Shown here piece by piece: positions 26,555 through 35,763 of a stretch of DNA of 64,000 bases; the first letter of the stretch is position 1, and every line of letters begins with the position of its first letter. The DNA comes from Afipia sp. Root123D2 (GTDB taxonomy: Bacteria > Pseudomonadota > Alphaproteobacteria > Rhizobiales > Xanthobacteraceae): assembly GCF_001425835.1 (NCBI RefSeq), contig NZ_LMDP01000002.1, forward strand, positions 590,828-654,827. The letters are read 5' to 3'. The notes beneath the pieces are model-generated. The model did not search any database, had not been told where the DNA came from, and was given only the letters and a program-made list of their open reading frames with translations. Both the position numbers and the translations under genes were made by a program.

Positions 26555-27187
26555 ATGAGAAATGCAATCGACCACCTGTCCGTGGGAGCAGATACACTTG
26601 AGCAAGGTGTCGCCTTCCTCAAAGCAGCTTTGGGCGTAGAAATTCCGCAAGGCGGCAAGCACCCGATGATGGCTACGCACAATTGCGTCATGCGGGTCGG
26701 CGACGGATGCTTCCTGGAGCTGATCGCGATCAACCCGGACGAAAGCCCTACCCGCCCGAGATGGTTCTCGTTCGACGAGCCCGCAACCCGGCGCCGGTTG
26801 GCTGAATGGCCGCGTCCACTTTGCTGGGTCGTCGGAACGGATAGCCTGGATGATATCGTGCGAACCAGTCCCATCGATCTGGGAGAGATCGTCAAATTCC
26901 AGCGAGGCGAACGCAGCTGGCGATTGACGGTGCCGGCCGATGGCCATCTCCCGGAGCAGGGCCTTTTGCCGGCGTTCATTGAATGGTCGCCGGGGCCGCA
27001 TCCAAGCGCCAGCCAGCAGGACCTCGGAATCAGGCTCCGTCGCATCGTTTTGACAACGCCTGAGCCTGCTCGCCTGCTATCGACGCTGAAGATCCTCAAC
27101 ATCGACAGCCTGGCCGACGTGAAACAAGGCCCGACCCATCTTGGCTTCGAATTCGATACGGCGAGCGGCCCCATAACGCTCGCTTAG
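26555..27187 (+). CDS. Glyoxalase-like (VOC) domain protein
   Basis: A 210-residue protein of the glyoxalase-like domain family (PF13468 type): 'IDHLSVGADTLEQGVAFLKA' at the start, 'GGKHPMMATHNCVMRVGDGC' and 'FLELIAINPD' as the first half, then a second degenerate half. His and Glu residues of the first half resemble VOC metal ligands. It lies 18 bp after the C-S lyase and is probably cotranscribed with it. It could be a lyase, hydrolase or binding protein acting on the same pathway; the reaction is unknown. Confidence 0.78.
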   Translation: MRNAIDHLSVGADTLEQGVAFLKAALGVEIPQGGKHPMMATHNCVMRVGDGCFLELIAINPDESPTRPRWFSFDEPATRRRLAEWPRPLCWVVGTDSLDDIVRTSPIDLGEIVKFQRGERSWRLTVPADGHLPEQGLLPAFIEWSPGPHPSASQQDLGIRLRRIVLTTPEPARLLSTLKILNIDSLADVKQGPTHLGFEFDTASGPITLA

Positions 27188-27239
27188 TCCTTCTTCGGAA
27201 ACCGTCAGCTGGATCGTCTTGTCTCAGCGCGCTTGGTTC

Positions 27240-28328
27240 TCAGCGCGACTGGCGTTTCGCCAGCCTGCCCTCCAGGTAAGCGCCGTATTTGCTGAGACTT
27301 AGACAGCACGCAAAAAAGATCCCGCCGACAAAAAGATAGACTTCAGTGCTTGTCGTTCCCCACTGCGCGGTGCCAAACGCCGCATTTCCCGATGCCAGGA
27401 TATCAAAAAATCCGATAATGACGATCAGCGCGGTTTCGAGGAACACGATGACGACCTGATTGATCGTCGCCGGCAGTGTCACACGGAAAGCTTGCGGCAG
27501 GATGACGCGACCGTAGATCGCGAAGTAGCCAAGACCGAGCGCTTTGGCCGCCTCCTCCTGCCCTTTGGGCAGGGATTCAATGCCAGCCCGAATGACCTCG
27601 GCCTGATAGCAGGCGTTGTAAAACGCAAAAGCTACAATGACCCGATAGAGCTTCTCCCCGGCCATCCAGTCCGGCAAGCCGAAAGGCAAAACCACGGCTG
27701 CAAAGAACAGAACCACCAGAAGCGGAAGGGATCGAAGGAAGTCGATCACCCAGGTCACCGGGAACGCGATAAGCGGCATCTTGCTTCGCTTCAAGAGCGC
27801 CAGGACGACAGCGGTCGGCATCATAACGATACACACGAACGCAAAGACATAAAGCGTAAGTGACAGCCCGCCCCACATCCGCGTGGGAACATAGGACAAT
27901 CCCAGGATTCCTCCGCTCATCAGCCAGTTGAACGCTGCGAAGCTGATGATCCAAAGCGCGAGAAGTTTCTTCGCGTGCCACATCACGGGAAAACACGACA
28001 GCGCGACGGTTCCGAGTACGATCGCTGACGAGATAGCCGAACGCCATTGTTCTTCGAACGGATAAAGTCCGAACATGATGAGGCGCCAACGCGCCGCGAT
28101 CACGGCCCAGCACGCACCCTGTCTGTCGGGCCCACAGAGCTCCGGATGGGCGGGGCTCCAGATCGCATTGACGACAGCCCACTCGAACAACCGGCACGCA
28201 AGGTAGACAAAGCTGGCGATCAACGCGGCGGTGATCAGGGAGCTGAACGGGTTTCGCCTGAGATAGCTTATTGCACCAGCCTCTAAGGCAGGTCTCACTG
28301 GCACGTATGCGACCGATGGAGTGTGCAT
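27240..28328 (-). CDS. aapM: General amino-acid ABC transporter permease (AapM-like)
   Basis: A 362-residue permease. The long N-terminal half with early membrane segments and a periplasmic part ('CGPDRQGACWAVIAARWRLI') is typical of AapM/BztC. The C-terminal half has the EAA loop 'ESLPKGQEEAAKALGLGYFA'. Three bases separate it from aapQ upstream. The two permeases would form the channel of a general L-amino-acid importer. Confidence 0.9.
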   Translation of the reverse strand: MHTPSVAYVPVRPALEAGAISYLRRNPFSSLITAALIASFVYLACRLFEWAVVNAIWSPAHPELCGPDRQGACWAVIAARWRLIMFGLYPFEEQWRSAISSAIVLGTVALSCFPVMWHAKKLLALWIISFAAFNWLMSGGILGLSYVPTRMWGGLSLTLYVFAFVCIVMMPTAVVLALLKRSKMPLIAFPVTWVIDFLRSLPLLVVLFFAAVVLPFGLPDWMAGEKLYRVIVAFAFYNACYQAEVIRAGIESLPKGQEEAAKALGLGYFAIYGRVILPQAFRVTLPATINQVVIVFLETALIVIIGFFDILASGNAAFGTAQWGTTSTEVYLFVGGIFFACCLSLSKYGAYLEGRLAKRQSR

Positions 28329-28331
28329 GGA

Positions 28332-29489
28332 TCAGATCCAGTATTTGAATCGCGCCGCGATCGCAGACATCAACAGGACAACCAGAGAATTTAGCATCCA
28401 AAAGACCACTGCAACGATGAGAAGAATCTCGATGGTTTGTCCGGATTGATTGATGGCCGAGACTGAGACCATGAATAAGTCGGCAAATCCGATCGCTATC
28501 CCCAAGGTCGTTGCCTTCATAAGCCAGACGTAAAGATTGGTCATCATTGGCATGATCGCCGAAACGACGAGCGGCATCTGGATTCGCGCAAAAATGGTCC
28601 ACGAACTCAGGCCAAGCGCCTTTCCGGCCTCGATCTTGCCGGGATCGATCGCAAGAAAGCCGCTCCGGATGACCTCGGCAGCATAAGCACTGCCATAACA
28701 AATCGTAGCGACAATCAACGCCACCAGTTCAGGGGGAAGCTGCAGTCCTCCCCGGATACTCAGGCCGGAACGAACCGGATACTCGATGAGGCCTGCAGTA
28801 TCCGACTTTGCACCGAAGAGGATCGCCACGGAAACGGTAGCGATCATCACCGCTACCGCTACAGTGGTATGCTGAAGCTTCCTGCGCACCGGCGTGAATG
28901 CGAAACGGAAAGAGAAGACCTGCCAGATCAGGAAGAAAAACATGATCGTCAGGCTAAGGCCAATGACGATACCCGAAACCCAGCCGACGTTCAGGCCCGG
29001 AAGGAAAATCCCCCGGGCGCTGATGAACACAGACGACATGGGTTGCAGGGCGAAACGCGGCGGCGGCAGGGATGTGAAGAGCGCGTACCACGCGAATAGC
29101 TGCAGCAGCGGCGGGATATTGCGAACCACTTCCACGTAGGCCTTCGCAACCCATGCAATGACGGCATTGCCGTAGACCCGCATGGCAGCGATAGCGAGCC
29201 CAAACAGCGTGGCGAAGAAGAGACCGATAAAGCCGACTGCGATTGTATTCACGACACCGGCGAGCAGCGTCCACCAATACGGATCTCGGATCGAGAATGG
29301 AATGATCGAGTAACCGATATCCCAGCCAGTCGCCCTCCAGAGGAATGAAAAGCCCGACGTGACGTGTTGAGCCGCGAGGTTCTCATGGAGTTTCACGAAA
29401 AAGGCGACAACCGCAATCGTGAGGAAGCATATGAACCCGGCCTGAAGGGCCAACGCCGATGGTGATTGTCTTCTGGTGATTGCAGGCAT
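28332..29489 (-). CDS. aapQ: General amino-acid ABC transporter permease (AapQ-like)
   Basis: A 385-residue permease with the AapQ pattern: an N-terminal membrane helix, the motif 'TLLAGVVNTIAVGFIGLFFA', a large middle loop and the EAA segment 'LAIDPGKIEAGKALGLSSWT'. 'EVVRNIPPLLQLFAWY' is the usual polar-amino-acid permease block. It lies 33 bp downstream of the ketimine-reductase-like gene and 3 bp upstream of aapM. Confidence 0.9.
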   Translation of the reverse strand: MPAITRRQSPSALALQAGFICFLTIAVVAFFVKLHENLAAQHVTSGFSFLWRATGWDIGYSIIPFSIRDPYWWTLLAGVVNTIAVGFIGLFFATLFGLAIAAMRVYGNAVIAWVAKAYVEVVRNIPPLLQLFAWYALFTSLPPPRFALQPMSSVFISARGIFLPGLNVGWVSGIVIGLSLTIMFFFLIWQVFSFRFAFTPVRRKLQHTTVAVAVMIATVSVAILFGAKSDTAGLIEYPVRSGLSIRGGLQLPPELVALIVATICYGSAYAAEVIRSGFLAIDPGKIEAGKALGLSSWTIFARIQMPLVVSAIMPMMTNLYVWLMKATTLGIAIGFADLFMVSVSAINQSGQTIEILLIVAVVFWMLNSLVVLLMSAIAARFKYWI

Positions 29490-29522
29490 GTCCAGGTTCC
29501 TATCGAGGCGGACGCCGATCGA

Positions 29523-30437
29523 TCAATTCGTCCCGCGATTCATGGCACGCTCATACAGGAAGTGAGCCGTCGCAATATCCTGCACCGCAAGACCGACCGA
29601 TTTGAACAACGTTGTCCGTGATGGATCGATCACGACCTTACCGGAAAACACTTCGCCGGCCTCTGCTGCTATTCGGGCCTTCGAGAGGATGATATCCCCG
29701 GCCTCCAATGCGACCGCGCTCCGGGAATCGACAATGACCTCATTGCGCATCACCTCGTCGTCCAGTTCTCGCCAGTTGGGCCTGGGCGACCCAACCGAGT
29801 TCACATGCGAGCCGGGCTTGAGCCACGCTCCGCGCAAGACAGGCTGCCTGGAATTCGTCGCGACGACGACGATGTCCGCTCCGATCACTGTCTGATCGAG
29901 AGGGAGAGATTTTGCCCCGTTTTCATCGGCAAAAGCATCTGCATTCGCCTTCGTCGGACTCCACACACGGACATGCGTGAAGTCGAATAAGCTGCGGAGA
30001 GCTTGAAGGTGCGCCTTCGCCTGCACACCGCTTCCGACGAGACCGAGGATCTTGCTGTCTGGTTTCGCCAGCACGCTCGAGACTGCAGCAGAGAGAGCCG
30101 CTGTTCTCATCTCAGTGATGAGTCGTGCACCAATGAAAGCCAGCGGCAGGCCGTGCTCCACGTCGAGCAGTGCGATCATGGCATTATGAGTAGGAATTCC
30201 AGCAGCGGCATTCTTGGGATAGAACGTCACAAGCTTCGCACCCATGGCGTGAGGCAATGCCACCGGCATAATGCCCAGATACCGCTGCTCGGGCTCGATA
30301 GGCAGCATCTGCCGCTCCGGCTGAATTGCGGCACCTGCTGAAAACTGTGCCATTGTTTTCTTCATGAGCGGAATGAGGTCAGCATAGGTCAGCTGAGCTT
30401 CGACGTCCTCTTCAGTCATCACGAGCGGTGCATTCAT
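29523..30437 (-). CDS. Ornithine cyclodeaminase/mu-crystallin family (possible ketimine reductase)
   Basis: A 304-residue OCD-family protein. Conserved points are Lys in 'GAKLVTFYP', Arg in 'ARLITEMRTAALSA', the NAD loop 'LGLVGSGVQAKAHLQALRSL' and the catalytic-region Asp in 'KSVGLAVQDIA'. The family includes ornithine cyclodeaminase, alanine dehydrogenase and mu-crystallin/thiomorpholine-carboxylate (ketimine) reductases. Its position inside an amino-acid transporter operon (aapJ-OCD-aapQ-aapM) suggests it acts on the imported compound. A role on a cyclic sulfur ketimine is speculative but fits the neighbours. Confidence 0.88.
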   Translation of the reverse strand: MNAPLVMTEEDVEAQLTYADLIPLMKKTMAQFSAGAAIQPERQMLPIEPEQRYLGIMPVALPHAMGAKLVTFYPKNAAAGIPTHNAMIALLDVEHGLPLAFIGARLITEMRTAALSAAVSSVLAKPDSKILGLVGSGVQAKAHLQALRSLFDFTHVRVWSPTKANADAFADENGAKSLPLDQTVIGADIVVVATNSRQPVLRGAWLKPGSHVNSVGSPRPNWRELDDEVMRNEVIVDSRSAVALEAGDIILSKARIAAEAGEVFSGKVVIDPSRTTLFKSVGLAVQDIATAHFLYERAMNRGTN

Positions 30438-30602
30438 CTGGTATCTCCAGTACGCGTCAGGACATCGGCCTAGCGTTGAGCGTCCAAGGGCTCAAGCCAC
30501 GGAAAGTTGCTCAGTTCGCCGAGTACTTTGATTGTGTTCGAGCGGAGGTCGACCGATCCACGATCCGTCGATCCTCCGCAGTTTATTTGCAACGGCACGC
30601 CG

Positions 30603-31649
30603 CTAGTCGAGCGTCATCGAGTAGAGCAGACCACCCTTATTCCAAAGATTGTTGTAACCGCGATCGAGCTTATAGGACGACTTGGCTCCGAGATTGCGCT
30701 CAAACAGTTCGCCATAATTGCCAACTGCCTTGATCATCCGATAGCCCCAGTCGTTGGGAAGCCCCAAGCGATCGCCCAGACCAGCATCCACGCCCAGAAT
30801 TTTCGCGGCGACAGGACTCTTCGGACTCGCCCGCATCTCGTCGACGTTGGCGGATGTAATGCCTTCCGCTTCAGCGGCGATCAAAACGTTCAGGATCCAG
30901 TTTATCGTGTCAACGAACCGATCGTCTCCCTGACGCATGCCAATGCTCTGCGGCGACAGGTTGATCAGTTCAGGCAGCAGGATGTTCTCCGTCGGACCGC
31001 CCTTTGCGTCCAATCTGAAAACCGCGAGGTTCGCGCCGAAGCCGATAAAGGCGTCGCACCGCCCAGAATTGTACGCAGCTTGGGCTTCTTCTTGCTTCTC
31101 GAACTGGACGAGATTGTACTTGATCTTCTTGCCGGTCAGCCAGTTGGACGCATGGCGAATGGTGGACGTGCCCGCCTCGCCGCAGATCGTCGCACCTTCA
31201 AGATTGTTGGCTGATTGAATGTCCAGACTCTTATGAACGATAAATTGAGTGCCACCCAGGAAGTACGGTTGGCTGAACTGCAAATTCAGCTCCGTATCGC
31301 GTGACATCGTCCACTCTGTCAGCTTGACAGACAGGTCAATCTCTCCTGACTGCAAAGCGGGAATGCGCTGAGCCCAGCCTAGAGGAAGAATTTCGATCTT
31401 TTTTGGATCGCCGAGAATGGCAGCCGCTGTCGCGCGGCAGAGGTCGATGTCGAGACCTTTCCAGTTACCCTTGTCATCGATTTCGGCGAAGCCACGATAG
31501 CTTCCGTTATGCCCAGGACAGAGCAGCTTCCCGCGCTGCAGAATGGTCTTGACCGTCGGCGAAGGCTCCGCTGGTGCTGCGGCCGCACTTGCAACGCTAA
31601 CGAAGATCGCGGCAGCGGCCGTGATTACTGTGGTGGCAATTTTTTTCAC
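30603..31649 (-). CDS. aapJ: General amino-acid ABC transporter substrate-binding protein (AapJ-like)
   Basis: A 348-residue periplasmic protein with a signal peptide ('TAAAAIFVSVASAAAAPAEP'). The family motif 'LLCPGHNGSYRGFAEIDDKG' and 'GLDIDLCRATAAAILGDPKK' identify the AapJ/BztA class of general amino-acid binding proteins. An island operator with a TTGACA box lies about 90 bp upstream. It heads the unit aapJ-OCD-aapQ-aapM; no ATPase follows, so AapP is probably supplied from 15.3 kb. Confidence 0.9.
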   Translation of the reverse strand: MKKIATTVITAAAAIFVSVASAAAAPAEPSPTVKTILQRGKLLCPGHNGSYRGFAEIDDKGNWKGLDIDLCRATAAAILGDPKKIEILPLGWAQRIPALQSGEIDLSVKLTEWTMSRDTELNLQFSQPYFLGGTQFIVHKSLDIQSANNLEGATICGEAGTSTIRHASNWLTGKKIKYNLVQFEKQEEAQAAYNSGRCDAFIGFGANLAVFRLDAKGGPTENILLPELINLSPQSIGMRQGDDRFVDTINWILNVLIAAEAEGITSANVDEMRASPKSPVAAKILGVDAGLGDRLGLPNDWGYRMIKAVGNYGELFERNLGAKSSYKLDRGYNNLWNKGGLLYSMTLD

Positions 31650-31734
31650 TCTTAATCCCCTCCCAAATTAAGCGTCCCCTCGGACATGGACAGGCAGGAC
31701 ACCTGTTCTTGCAGGCTGCGTGAGAGCTGGGTTT

Positions 31735-31772
31735 GTGTCAATATATAAAATCGCTGTGCTGCATACCGATAC
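31735..31772 (-). promoter_or_regulatory. Island operator and promoter of aapJ
   Basis: On the minus strand TATATATTGACA has its -35 box at 31741-31736 (element 31735-31751). A weak second element with arms GTGCT and GATAC lies at 31756-31772, centred 21 bp further upstream. The -35 element is strong and the distal element doubtful. Confidence 0.5.
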
Positions 31773-31874
31773 AAATTGCCACCATGCATCCGACGGCCCC
31801 ATCGCTAAAACCGCACGACCGCGACGCATTCATGGCGCCCTTCAACGGCAAGTTGCGGCGCAAGACGTTCTGGC

Positions 31875-32345
31875 GTGATCCACCAGCAGGCTGCCGTCGA
31901 CTGTGATCTGCGCCGGATCAGGCGGCTGACGTGGCTACAGGCCTCGCGGCTTCGGTGCCGGCGACGGCCGAATGACGAGAATTATCGCCAGATCGTAAAC
32001 GTGCAGGCGAACCTTCGGATCGCCAGTTTGGGCAGCAGCCAACCAGATTTGGATTGCCGACTTCGCCTATATTTGGACGGCGGGGGTTGGCTCTACGTGA
32101 CGGCGGTCATCGATCTATTCTCGCGCCGTCTGGTGGCTGGCCGATAAGCGCCAGCATGACAGCACAATGGGGCGCGGATGGTCGGGCACACCGCGCGCAA
32201 AAATCTATCGCATCAGAAGCGAGGCCAAAGCAGATGTGTTCGGCGATATCGAGCGGATCGACAACACCGACCGCCGGCGCACGACGATCGGATATCGCAG
32301 CCCTGTTGAGCTTGACGCAAGCTGGGATGAACTCAACTTACTGTT
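31875..32345 (+). mobile_element. Relic of an IS3-family transposase (OrfB), frameshifted and internally deleted
   Basis: Pieces of an IS3-type OrfB appear in shifting frames: 'NQIWIADFAYIWTA' (about 32039-32081), 'GWLYVTAVIDLFSRRLV' (32083-32133), 'ISASMTAQ' (about 32143-32166), then the C-terminal part 'KIYRIRSEAKADVFGDIE' and 'RRRTTIGYRSPVE' (32197-32320). The first catalytic Asp region survives; the segments with the second Asp and the Glu are missing. At least two single-base deletions break the frame. No terminal inverted repeats were recognised. It lies between aapJ and the second IclR gene. Confidence 0.8.
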
Positions 32346-32377
32346 CACTGAACCCGCAGCAGGCTGGATCGCCGCAC

Positions 32378-33160
32378 TTACCGTTGCAACGACGCAATAG
32401 TCGTCGATGCTGTCTTCGCCGAAGCGACGACCATGGCGACAAATTCCTTTATCAGCGGCTTCGTCAACCGCGACGTAGGACCAGAAATGCCGATCGCGGC
32501 GACGTTCTTTCCGTCGGAGTCGAATATGGGGGCCGCAACACCTCCAACATCCGCACGGTATTCACCCATGTTAACCGAGTATCCCGCGTTGCGGATCGCA
32601 GCGACCTCTCCGTCTAGCGCTTTGATCGAGGTAATCGTTTTTGTCGTGTGCTTATGAAGCATTTTGGAGATCGGCTCCCTCAGGGCGTCGTACGAATACG
32701 CCAGCAATACCTTACCGGTGGCCGTACAATGAAGAGGGGCACTCCCTCCTCTTTCGGAATAAGCTCGCACAGACTGGGCGCTATCGATTTTTTCGACATA
32801 CAACACGCGCAACCCATCAAGAACCGAGAGATGGACGCTTTCACCGGTCTTTTGCGCGAGCTTGTTCATTTCCCCAATGCATAGTTGAACCAGGTTTGCA
32901 TGGCTCATCACTGACGAGCCGAGCTTCCAAAGCTTCATGCTCGGGCGATAGCTTCGATTTTCGTCCTGGACGACGTAGTTCATCACGCCCAACGTCTTGA
33001 TCAAGCGATGAACGTTCGACTTATTCAGTTTCAGAAGCGTCGATAATTCCGTTATGCCTAGCGAGCGCTGGGACGTCGCGAGCGCTTCGAGAATTTGAAG
33101 TCCTTTTTGAAGCGTGCTGTCGACCCGCGGAGGGGTTCGCCCTTTGTTCGTGGTGGTCAT
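32378..33160 (-). CDS. IclR-family transcriptional regulator (IclR2)
   Basis: A 260-residue IclR protein. HTH about residues 12-75 ('TLQKGLQILEALATSQRSLG', 'LLKLNKSNVHRLIKTLGVMN'), effector domain with 'GSAPLHCTATGKVLLAY' and 'YRADVGGVAAPIFDSDGKNV'. The ATG at 33160 gives the usual family N-terminus; an earlier Met would place the operator at 33194-33210 inside the gene. That operator overlaps its likely -10 region, which suggests autoregulation. It resembles IclR1 in layout, but the two are clearly diverged. Confidence 0.9.
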   Translation of the reverse strand: MTTTNKGRTPPRVDSTLQKGLQILEALATSQRSLGITELSTLLKLNKSNVHRLIKTLGVMNYVVQDENRSYRPSMKLWKLGSSVMSHANLVQLCIGEMNKLAQKTGESVHLSVLDGLRVLYVEKIDSAQSVRAYSERGGSAPLHCTATGKVLLAYSYDALREPISKMLHKHTTKTITSIKALDGEVAAIRNAGYSVNMGEYRADVGGVAAPIFDSDGKNVAAIGISGPTSRLTKPLIKEFVAMVVASAKTASTTIASLQR

Positions 33161-33193
33161 TGCTTCTGCTGCGCCCCGCGTATGTGAATGTGC

Positions 33194-33210
33194 GTTCCGT
33201 ATAATAGAAT
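33194..33210 (-). promoter_or_regulatory. Single island operator upstream of IclR2
   Basis: GTTCCGTATAATAGAAT has fully symmetric arms (GTTCC and AGAAT, with R/Y at the ends). On the minus strand it covers a TATTAT-like -10, 34 bp upstream of the ATG. No second element at 21-bp spacing was seen here. Confidence 0.6.
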
Positions 33211-33367
33211 ATTCGAAAATTGACATCAGCGCAAATAGGGACATCGCGTAGACACGCGATCAATGGGACAGGCAGTCCTGGCCTGGTAAATGGTATCCGA
33301 AGGCGCTGCTGGCCAATTCTCGCGCGATCTTACGCTTCATATCGCCGGGAAATCTGCCTTCAACCGA

Positions 33368-34126
33368 CTACTTGCTCGCTCTCGCCGAGATCGCCTTCTG
33401 ACGATACGCGATGATTCGCTCTTTCAGTCCGGGATCACTCGCCGAGTTAACGAGTGCTGCGAGATCTGCGTCATCGTCCCGTGAAATGGTCCTTGCGTGG
33501 AGCGCCTTGACGGTGGTCGCCTCCAGTCGCGCGGCTGCAACGGAAATGCGTGCAAGCAGTTCAGGAAGATCAGCGCTGTCGCAACGATCTGTAACCAAGC
33601 CGACTGTGGCCGCCTTCTCGACCGACAACTCCCCGCCTTCAAGGAGAATTCGCCGTGCGGCGTCGTTGCCGATGCGCGCGGCAAGTCGCCGCGTTCCGAG
33701 TATCAAGCCAAATCCAGAGCCCGGGAATGCAAAACTTGCGTTTGAGAGGCCGACGCGTCGATCACAGGCTGCAAACAGATCCGCTCCGGCACCATAGACT
33801 CGGCCTGATCCAATCGCCGCGGTTACGAATGGACTGTGATAGATTTTCTGAAGAAGATGCTCAATCCGGACGAAGCGCAACAATAGATCGCCGTCCGAGC
33901 AGCTATCTATGTCGCTAAGATCGAATCCGGTGCACAGATGCTTGCCGACGCCCGCGAAAACGATCAGTCGCGGACTACCCTTGACCGCACTGTCGAATGC
34001 GCGGTCGAGGTCGTCGACCATCGATGGACTCAGCGCATTCCCAACCTGCGGCCTGTTGAGCGATATGCGAGCACAAGAGTTCTCCACCACCAGGTCGACT
34101 TGCGAGCTTTCGAAACGAGCGTTCAC
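33368..34126 (-). CDS. Enoyl-CoA hydratase/isomerase family protein
   Basis: A 252-residue crotonase-fold protein. 'ISLNRPQVGNALSPSMVDDL' and the oxyanion-hole pair around 'GVGKHLCTGFDLSDID' and 'AAIGSGRVYGAGADLFAACD' are recognisable. The usual catalytic Glu pair of hydratases is not evident: the block reads GAGADLFAACD with no Glu at the usual sites, so it may be an isomerase, hydrolase or thioesterase-like crotonase. It lies at the end of the minus-strand unit permease-ATPase-crotonase and before IclR2. Confidence 0.85.
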   Translation of the reverse strand: MNARFESSQVDLVVENSCARISLNRPQVGNALSPSMVDDLDRAFDSAVKGSPRLIVFAGVGKHLCTGFDLSDIDSCSDGDLLLRFVRIEHLLQKIYHSPFVTAAIGSGRVYGAGADLFAACDRRVGLSNASFAFPGSGFGLILGTRRLAARIGNDAARRILLEGGELSVEKAATVGLVTDRCDSADLPELLARISVAAARLEATTVKALHARTISRDDDADLAALVNSASDPGLKERIIAYRQKAISARASK

Positions 34127-34224
34127 GACATTCTACCTTTCAAAGCAGATAACACCCTTTGCCTTCGGCCAGAGCGAATTCAGACTGGATTGGCCGAGGG
34201 CGCGTCATCGTCCGTCCATACTAC

Positions 34225-35034
34225 TCACCGCGTCCGAAGCACGCGCTTCAGGAACATCCGGGTACGCTCGTGTTCAGGTTCGCTGAAAATCTTTGCGGGT
34301 GGCCCTTGCTCGAGAATCGTTCCTTTGTCCAGAAAGTGAACCCGATTTGCCACCTCTTCGGCAAACCCCATCTCATGGGTGACCACGATCATCGTCATCC
34401 CCTCGCTGGCCAATGACCGCATCGTTTCGAGCACTTCACCGACAAGCTCTGGGTCGAGGGCGGACGTCGGCTCATCGAACAGGACGAGCTTCGGCTCCAT
34501 CGCCAGAGTTCGAGCTATGGCTACGCGTTGCTGTTGACCTCCGGAAAGCTTCGACGGATATGCGTCCAGCTTGTCCGCCAAATTCACTCTTCTCAGCTGC
34601 GCCGCAGCGAGTTCTTCTGCTTCCGCGTGCGCCATCTTGCGCACGAGAGTCGGGCCGAGCATTACGTTTTGGAGGGCCGTCATGTGCGGAAACAGATTGA
34701 AGCGCTGGAACACCATTCCAATTTGCGCGCGCCGCTGATTCAGCAGCCTGTCAGGCAGCTTCGCGAACGAGCCATCGGCGGCGTGAACGCCCATGGCTTC
34801 ACCATTCACGAATATTTTTCCTCTTTGAGGAACTTCGAGCGAGTTGATGCAGCGTAGAAGCGTCGTCTTGCCGGAACCGCTGGCTCCGATCAGCACAACA
34901 ACTTCGCCAAGATTCACCGTCAAGCTGACGTTATCGAGAATCAGGTGAGTTCCAAAGCTATGGCTTAGCCCCTCGATTGAAACCGCCTTCTCGACCGGGG
35001 GAGACGTTGAAGCGCACGTCAATTGATCCATCAT
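34225..35034 (-). CDS. Polar amino-acid ABC transporter ATP-binding protein
   Basis: A 269-residue GlnQ-type ATPase with Walker A '[11 protein letters not shown]', signature '[10 protein letters not shown]', Walker B '[10 protein letters not shown]' and H-loop 'VVTHEMGFA'. It starts 3 bp after the permease stop and is presumably its partner, with the binding protein encoded at 36287-37108. A second Met at residue 2 is an equally good start. Confidence 0.9.
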   Translation of the reverse strand: MMDQLTCASTSPPVEKAVSIEGLSHSFGTHLILDNVSLTVNLGEVVVLIGASGSGKTTLLRCINSLEVPQRGKIFVNGEAMGVHAADGSFAKLPDRLLNQRRAQIGMVFQRFNLFPHMTALQNVMLGPTLVRKMAHAEAEELAAAQLRRVNLADKLDAYPSKLSGGQQQRVAIARTLAMEPKLVLFDEPTSALDPELVGEVLETMRSLASEGMTMIVVTHEMGFAEEVANRVHFLDKGTILEQGPPAKIFSEPEHERTRMFLKRVLRTR

Positions 35035-35037
35035 CGA

Positions 35038-35700
35038 TCAACTCCTTCTTGCCAGGCGAAGTTCGAGGATGTGAGCTCCGTACGACGCGACCGAACAAAG
35101 CACGAAATACTCGATACCAAGGAATGTGAATACCTCGAGAGGACGAAACGTGGTGGTGGACAGGACCTGAGCTTGATATGTGAGATCGGCCACGCCGAGC
35201 ACCGAAACAAGCGAAGAATATTTTAGAAGGCTGATCCCCTCATTCACCAAAGGTGGAATCATGCGCCGCAAGGCTTGCGGCAGGATCACCTTGTACATTG
35301 TCTGCCATCTCGACAGACCGATCGTGCGTGCGGCTTCGACTTGTCCCTGGTCAATGCTTTGGATGCCCCCTCGCACGATCTCGCCTACGTATCCACCGGC
35401 GTGCAAGGAGAGCGCAACAATACAGCTGGTCGTCGCTTCAAGATCAAATCCGATGAGCAACGGCAGACAGTAATAAACCCAGATGAGTTGGATCAGGGCT
35501 GGCGTGTTTCGCAGGACCGCGACGTAGGCAAGCGCAATCGTAGCCAAGATGCGATTGCTGGAGAGGCGCATCATGCCAAGAATGATGCCGAGAACCATGC
35601 CGCAGAGGAGCGAGACGAACGTAACCTGCAGAGTCACCCCTAGTCCTGCGACCAGGATGTGCCAATTGTCGAAGATGACCCCAAACCTGAATTCCCCCAC
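35038..35700 (-). CDS. Polar amino-acid ABC transporter permease (HisM/GlnP type)
   Basis: A 220-residue permease. The GTG at 35700 is preferred: AGAGGG lies 6 bases upstream and the product begins 'GEFRFGVIFDNWHILVAGLG', the normal start for this family. The in-frame ATG at 35763 would add a Lys-rich stretch and start directly against the operator. The EAA loop is 'GQVEAARTIGLSRWQTMYKV'. A single permease species suggests a homodimeric channel. Confidence 0.87.
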   Translation of the reverse strand: MGEFRFGVIFDNWHILVAGLGVTLQVTFVSLLCGMVLGIILGMMRLSSNRILATIALAYVAVLRNTPALIQLIWVYYCLPLLIGFDLEATTSCIVALSLHAGGYVGEIVRGGIQSIDQGQVEAARTIGLSRWQTMYKVILPQALRRMIPPLVNEGISLLKYSSLVSVLGVADLTYQAQVLSTTTFRPLEVFTFLGIEYFVLCSVASYGAHILELRLARRS

Positions 35701-35763
35701 AGTGAGCCCTCTATAAGTTTGGTTTTTCTTTTTCTTCGACCATTTGACGCGCCTTATCCGCAC

